A stretch of 64,000 nucleotides of DNA, from assembly GCF_900091495.1 (NCBI RefSeq), contig NZ_LT607413.1:2976001-3040000 (forward strand). The letters are read 5' to 3'. Under the pieces are notes generated by a model. That model had not been told where the DNA came from. It was given only the letters and a program-made list of their open reading frames with translations, and did no database searches. This DNA is from Micromonospora echinospora. GTDB lineage: Bacteria; Actinomycetota; Actinomycetes; Mycobacteriales; Micromonosporaceae. The translations under genes were made by a program, and so were the position numbers. How positions within the stretch are numbered: position 1 is the stretch's first letter; each line of letters starts with the position of its first letter. Below, in pieces: positions 63,290 to 64,000 of the stretch.

Positions 63290-64000
63290 GTGCCTGAGTA
63301 CGACGAGACCGCCGGACCCGCGGACGAGCAGTCCTCGGTGGTGACGGCGGCGGGTGACGAGTCGGTCGAGGCCGCCAGCGAGCCGGAGTTCGCGCTGACC
63401 GAGCCGGCCCCCGAGGAGGACTTCGACCCGGTTGCCGAGCTGCGGCAGAAGCTGCGTTACGCGCCGGGCGACTGGTACGTGGTGCACTCCTACGCGGGCT
63501 ACGAGAACAAGGTCAAGACCAACCTCGAGACCCGGATCACGTCCCTCGACATGGAGGACTACATCTACCAGGTCGAGGTGCCGACCCGGGAAGAGGTCGA
63601 GGTCAAGAACGGCAAGCGCCTCCAGGTCCAGAACAAGGTCTTCCCGGGCTACATCCTGGTCCGGATGGAGCTCACCCCGGAGTCGTACTCCTGCGTCCGC
63701 AACACCCCGGGCGTCACCGGCTTCGTGGGGGCGACCGACCGGGCCGACCGCCCGGCCCCGCTCTCCCTCGACGAGGTGCTGAAGTGGCTGGCCCCGGCGG
63801 TGGAGACCGAGCAGAAGAAGGCGAAGCCCGAGGTCAAGGTCCTCGACTTCGAGGTCGGCGACTCGGTCACCGTCACCGACGGCGCGTTCGCCTCGCTGCC
63901 GGCCACGATCAGCGAGATCAACGCCGACCAGCAGAAGCTCAAGGTGCTGGTGTCGATCTTCGGCCGGGAGACCCCGGTGGAGCTGAACTTCAACCAGGTC
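63290..64000 (+). CDS. nusG: Transcription termination/antitermination factor NusG, 3' end outside window
   Basis: The frame from GTG 63290 is open to the window end (237 codons). After an acidic N-terminal extension of about 55 residues typical of actinobacteria comes the NGN domain: [52 protein letters not shown] linker and the KOW domain ([27 protein letters not shown] to [14 protein letters not shown]) follow. NusG links RNA polymerase with Rho or ribosomes. Confidence 0.97.
   Translation, partial: MPEYDETAGPADEQSSVVTAAGDESVEAASEPEFALTEPAPEEDFDPVAELRQKLRYAPGDWYVVHSYAGYENKVKTNLETRITSLDMEDYIYQVEVPTREEVEVKNGKRLQVQNKVFPGYILVRMELTPESYSCVRNTPGVTGFVGATDRADRPAPLSLDEVLKWLAPAVETEQKKAKPEVKVLDFEVGDSVTVTDGAFASLPATISEINADQQKLKVLVSIFGRETPVELNFNQV

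Overview
The window is high-GC actinobacterial DNA, most probably a Micromonosporaceae chromosome (Micromonospora-like). The evidence is strong G/C third-position bias, frequent GTG starts, DUF3107 and DUF3152 proteins, MoeZ, a CmtR-like repressor, and the actinobacterial block tRNA-Thr / tRNA-Met / rpmG / hadA / hadB / tRNA-Trp / secE / nusG at the right end. It is mostly ordinary chromosome with one clear accessory stretch.

Layout. 1-8 kb: the end of a LivM-type permease, a RecQ-like helicase with a C-terminal phosphoribosyltransferase-like segment, a His-rich membrane-anchored protein, an XRE regulator, a methyltransferase and a DEAD-box RNA helicase. 8.2-20.1 kb: a conserved actinobacterial neighbourhood (ferritin-like protein, DUF3107, TetR, a very large disordered protein, alpha/beta hydrolase, two DUF3152 metallopeptidase-like proteins, moeZ). 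It includes an unannotated 27-residue Trp-rich ORF followed by a hairpin and a TPR protein. 20.2-27.3 kb: an O-methyltransferase, proB-proA, an alkyltransferase-like protein, and an MFS carrier translationally coupled to a sphingosine-phosphate-lyase-like PLP enzyme.

27.4-43 kb: a partial second complex I set broken into three blocks, nuoB, nuoCH and nuoIJKLMN. No nuoA, D, E, F or G is seen. Unrelated genes lie between the blocks (DUF2252, alcohol dehydrogenase, subtilisin, glutathionyl-hydroquinone-reductase-like, SnoaL-like, Uma2). Two tiny ORFs bridge nuoL-nuoM and nuoM-nuoN with 4-nt stop/start overlaps at both ends. 43-46.6 kb: htpX, an MFS transporter, a GNAT enzyme with a 60-bp internal duplication, and yajQ.

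46.7-51.1 kb: an integrated element in tRNA-Tyr. The 3' half of the tRNA is repeated at 51061-51118 with one mismatch in 58 bases. A tyrosine-recombinase gene broken by two frameshifts lies next to the right repeat. Cargo is small: a broken membrane protein, DUF3592, GNAT and YCII-type genes. 51.3-58 kb holds further accessory-type genes: GNAT, phosphotransferase, CmtR-like ArsR plus an isoprenylcysteine methyltransferase homologue, a methyltransferase, EamA, and an HxlR / NmrA divergent pair.

58.1-64 kb: a 50-residue secreted peptide gene just upstream of a membrane GAF-GGDEF-EAL protein, then tRNA-Thr, tRNA-Met, rpmG, hadAB, tRNA-Trp, secE and the start of nusG. A family of hairpin repeats built on TAACAGGGG / CCCCTGCT occurs at three intergenic places (20147, 22776, 55727). 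No CRISPR array, rRNA gene or intact insertion sequence was seen. All functions are read from sequence by eye; no database search was run.
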